A stretch of DNA of 45,544 nucleotides from contig NZ_JRGK01000010.1 of NCBI RefSeq assembly GCF_000764645.1, positions 1 to 45,544 on the forward strand, read 5' to 3'. The stretch comes from Aeromonas finlandensis. GTDB lineage: Bacteria; Pseudomonadota; Gammaproteobacteria; Enterobacterales; Aeromonadaceae. The notes under the pieces were generated by a model, which saw nothing but the letters and a program-made list of their open reading frames with translations, did no database searches and had not been told where the DNA came from. Shown in pieces: positions 44,822 to 45,544 of this stretch (position 1 is its first letter; each line of letters opens with the position of its first letter). The position numbers and the translations under genes are program-made.

Positions 44822-45544
44822 TTATTTATATATTTCCCTGTAACGTTCTTGTAGCTCTTGCTCTGTGCGTCCTTGAATTTTACTCAGCAATTTATAGTTA
44901 ACAGTTGGTACTTTGGTTAACATATCTACAGCCGAGGGGTATTCATCGTACGTTGGTAATGATGGCGATATTAAACCACCGAATCTCTTTAGTATTTTTG
45001 AATCTATTTTTCCGTCGACAACTTTTGAAAAACCTACAAGAAAACAACTAATTTCTACCAGCAAATCATCAGTCATATGTAGGCATCTTTCAGTTAAATC
45101 ACTAAGTAATGCTATGTTACCTATGCCGAGTAAATTCTGAATTTCATCAAAACTTAATGGCATTCCATAATTTCCTACAAGCTTTGGCATGAACTCTTCA
45201 ATTTTTTGATTGCGTTTTTCCCATACTTTTATAACTGTATGGAAATTTGAAACTATTGTGGCGATGAAATCTAATGATGACCATTTATTAAGTGATATTT
45301 TATTTTTGGGGACGATAAAAGATAGCGAGGGTAAGTCAAACTCAATGTTTGTTTCTTTAAGTAGTACCGGTGGGATACCTAGTATCCGGTTGATTGGTTC
45401 TTCAGTTATCATTCCGAAGTAATTTGACTTAATTCCAACCAAGCTAGACCGGAGAGTTAATGCTGATAATAATGTTTTGTTTACGGCTTTTATTTTTTCT
45501 AACTCTATCTTTGTATACTCCTGTTTATTGACGGTATAGTAGGC
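44822..45544 (-). CDS. Unrecognised protein, 5' end outside window
   Basis: The frame is open from the right edge for 240 codons and no ATG occurs in the first 34, so the real start lies beyond the window. It is AT-rich, with Ile, Leu, Lys and Ser common. Short helical stretches are visible (EYTKIELEKIKAVNKTLLSAL; WEKRNQKIEEFMPKLVGNYG), and the C-terminus reads KIQGRTEQELQERYREIYK. There is no signal peptide or membrane helix in the visible part. Base composition differs sharply from the core genes and fits acquired DNA. I cannot assign a family; it could be part of a defence or toxin-related cassette, but nothing in the sequence shows that. Confidence 0.6.
   Translation of the reverse strand, partial: AYYTVNKQEYTKIELEKIKAVNKTLLSALTLRSSLVGIKSNYFGMITEEPINRILGIPPVLLKETNIEFDLPSLSFIVPKNKISLNKWSSLDFIATIVSNFHTVIKVWEKRNQKIEEFMPKLVGNYGMPLSFDEIQNLLGIGNIALLSDLTERCLHMTDDLLVEISCFLVGFSKVVDGKIDSKILKRFGGLISPSLPTYDEYPSAVDMLTKVPTVNYKLLSKIQGRTEQELQERYREIYK

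Overview
The window looks like chromosome of an Aeromonas species or a very close gammaproteobacterium. The evidence is gene content and order: a LitR/HapR-type quorum-sensing regulator divergent from hpt, the block barA | rlmD-relA-mazG-pyrG-eno, GC-rich codon use, and an attC site resembling the Vibrio integron repeat. The genus is inferred; no rRNA or other marker gene is present.

Layout. 1-2.2 kb: 3' part of a TcyP-type cystine carrier, then a rhodanese lipoprotein and a MauE/DoxX-like membrane protein on the opposite strand. 2.3-5.1 kb: a divergent pair made of a small acidic CesT-like secretion chaperone and a 708-residue protein of unknown function. Two matched ExsA-like promoters lie between them, which suggests an orphan type III effector/chaperone locus. 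5.2-9.3 kb: a four-gene operon for a ribose-type (CUT2) sugar ABC importer and a MelA-like GH4 alpha-galactosidase. 9.4-11.7 kb: yjiM-yjiL-DUF3343, a double-cubane-cluster / 2-hydroxyacyl-CoA dehydratase-like system with a CRP-type promoter. 11.9-18.1 kb: yadGH, hpt, litR, ubiX-mpl and a PAP2 phosphatase. 18.1-24.3 kb: galE, the nitrosative-stress pair hcp-hcr under an FNR site, dps, an AmiD-like amidase and yehS. 24.4-35.1 kb: barA, then rlmD, relA, mazG, pyrG and eno, a conserved core block. 35.3-37.3 kb: an LtaS/OpgB-like sulfatase-fold membrane enzyme. 38.0-40.6 kb: preT-preA (pyrimidine reduction), unusually similar to the enterobacterial genes, behind a perfect CRP site and a perfect palindrome.

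From about 40.7 kb to the right edge the sequence changes character. It becomes AT-rich and patchy, with a VOC-fold gene, a methyltransferase, an integron attC site, a REP-associated transposase (RAYT) with REP copies on both sides, a REPIN, a truncated PLD-like gene and unrecognised ORFs. I read this as an integron-cassette remnant later colonised by a RAYT/REP family. One REPIN supplies the stop codon of the methyltransferase, and another REP copy has cut off the PLD-like gene.

The points most worth following are the ExsA-like effector/chaperone locus, the cassette/REPIN region, and a 77-bp tandem duplication over the start of barA. That duplication creates a 26-codon upstream ORF whose stop overlaps the barA start. 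Consensus motifs for ExsA, LuxR/LitR, FNR, CRP and VCR, and reference protein sequences, are recalled from memory and were not searched.
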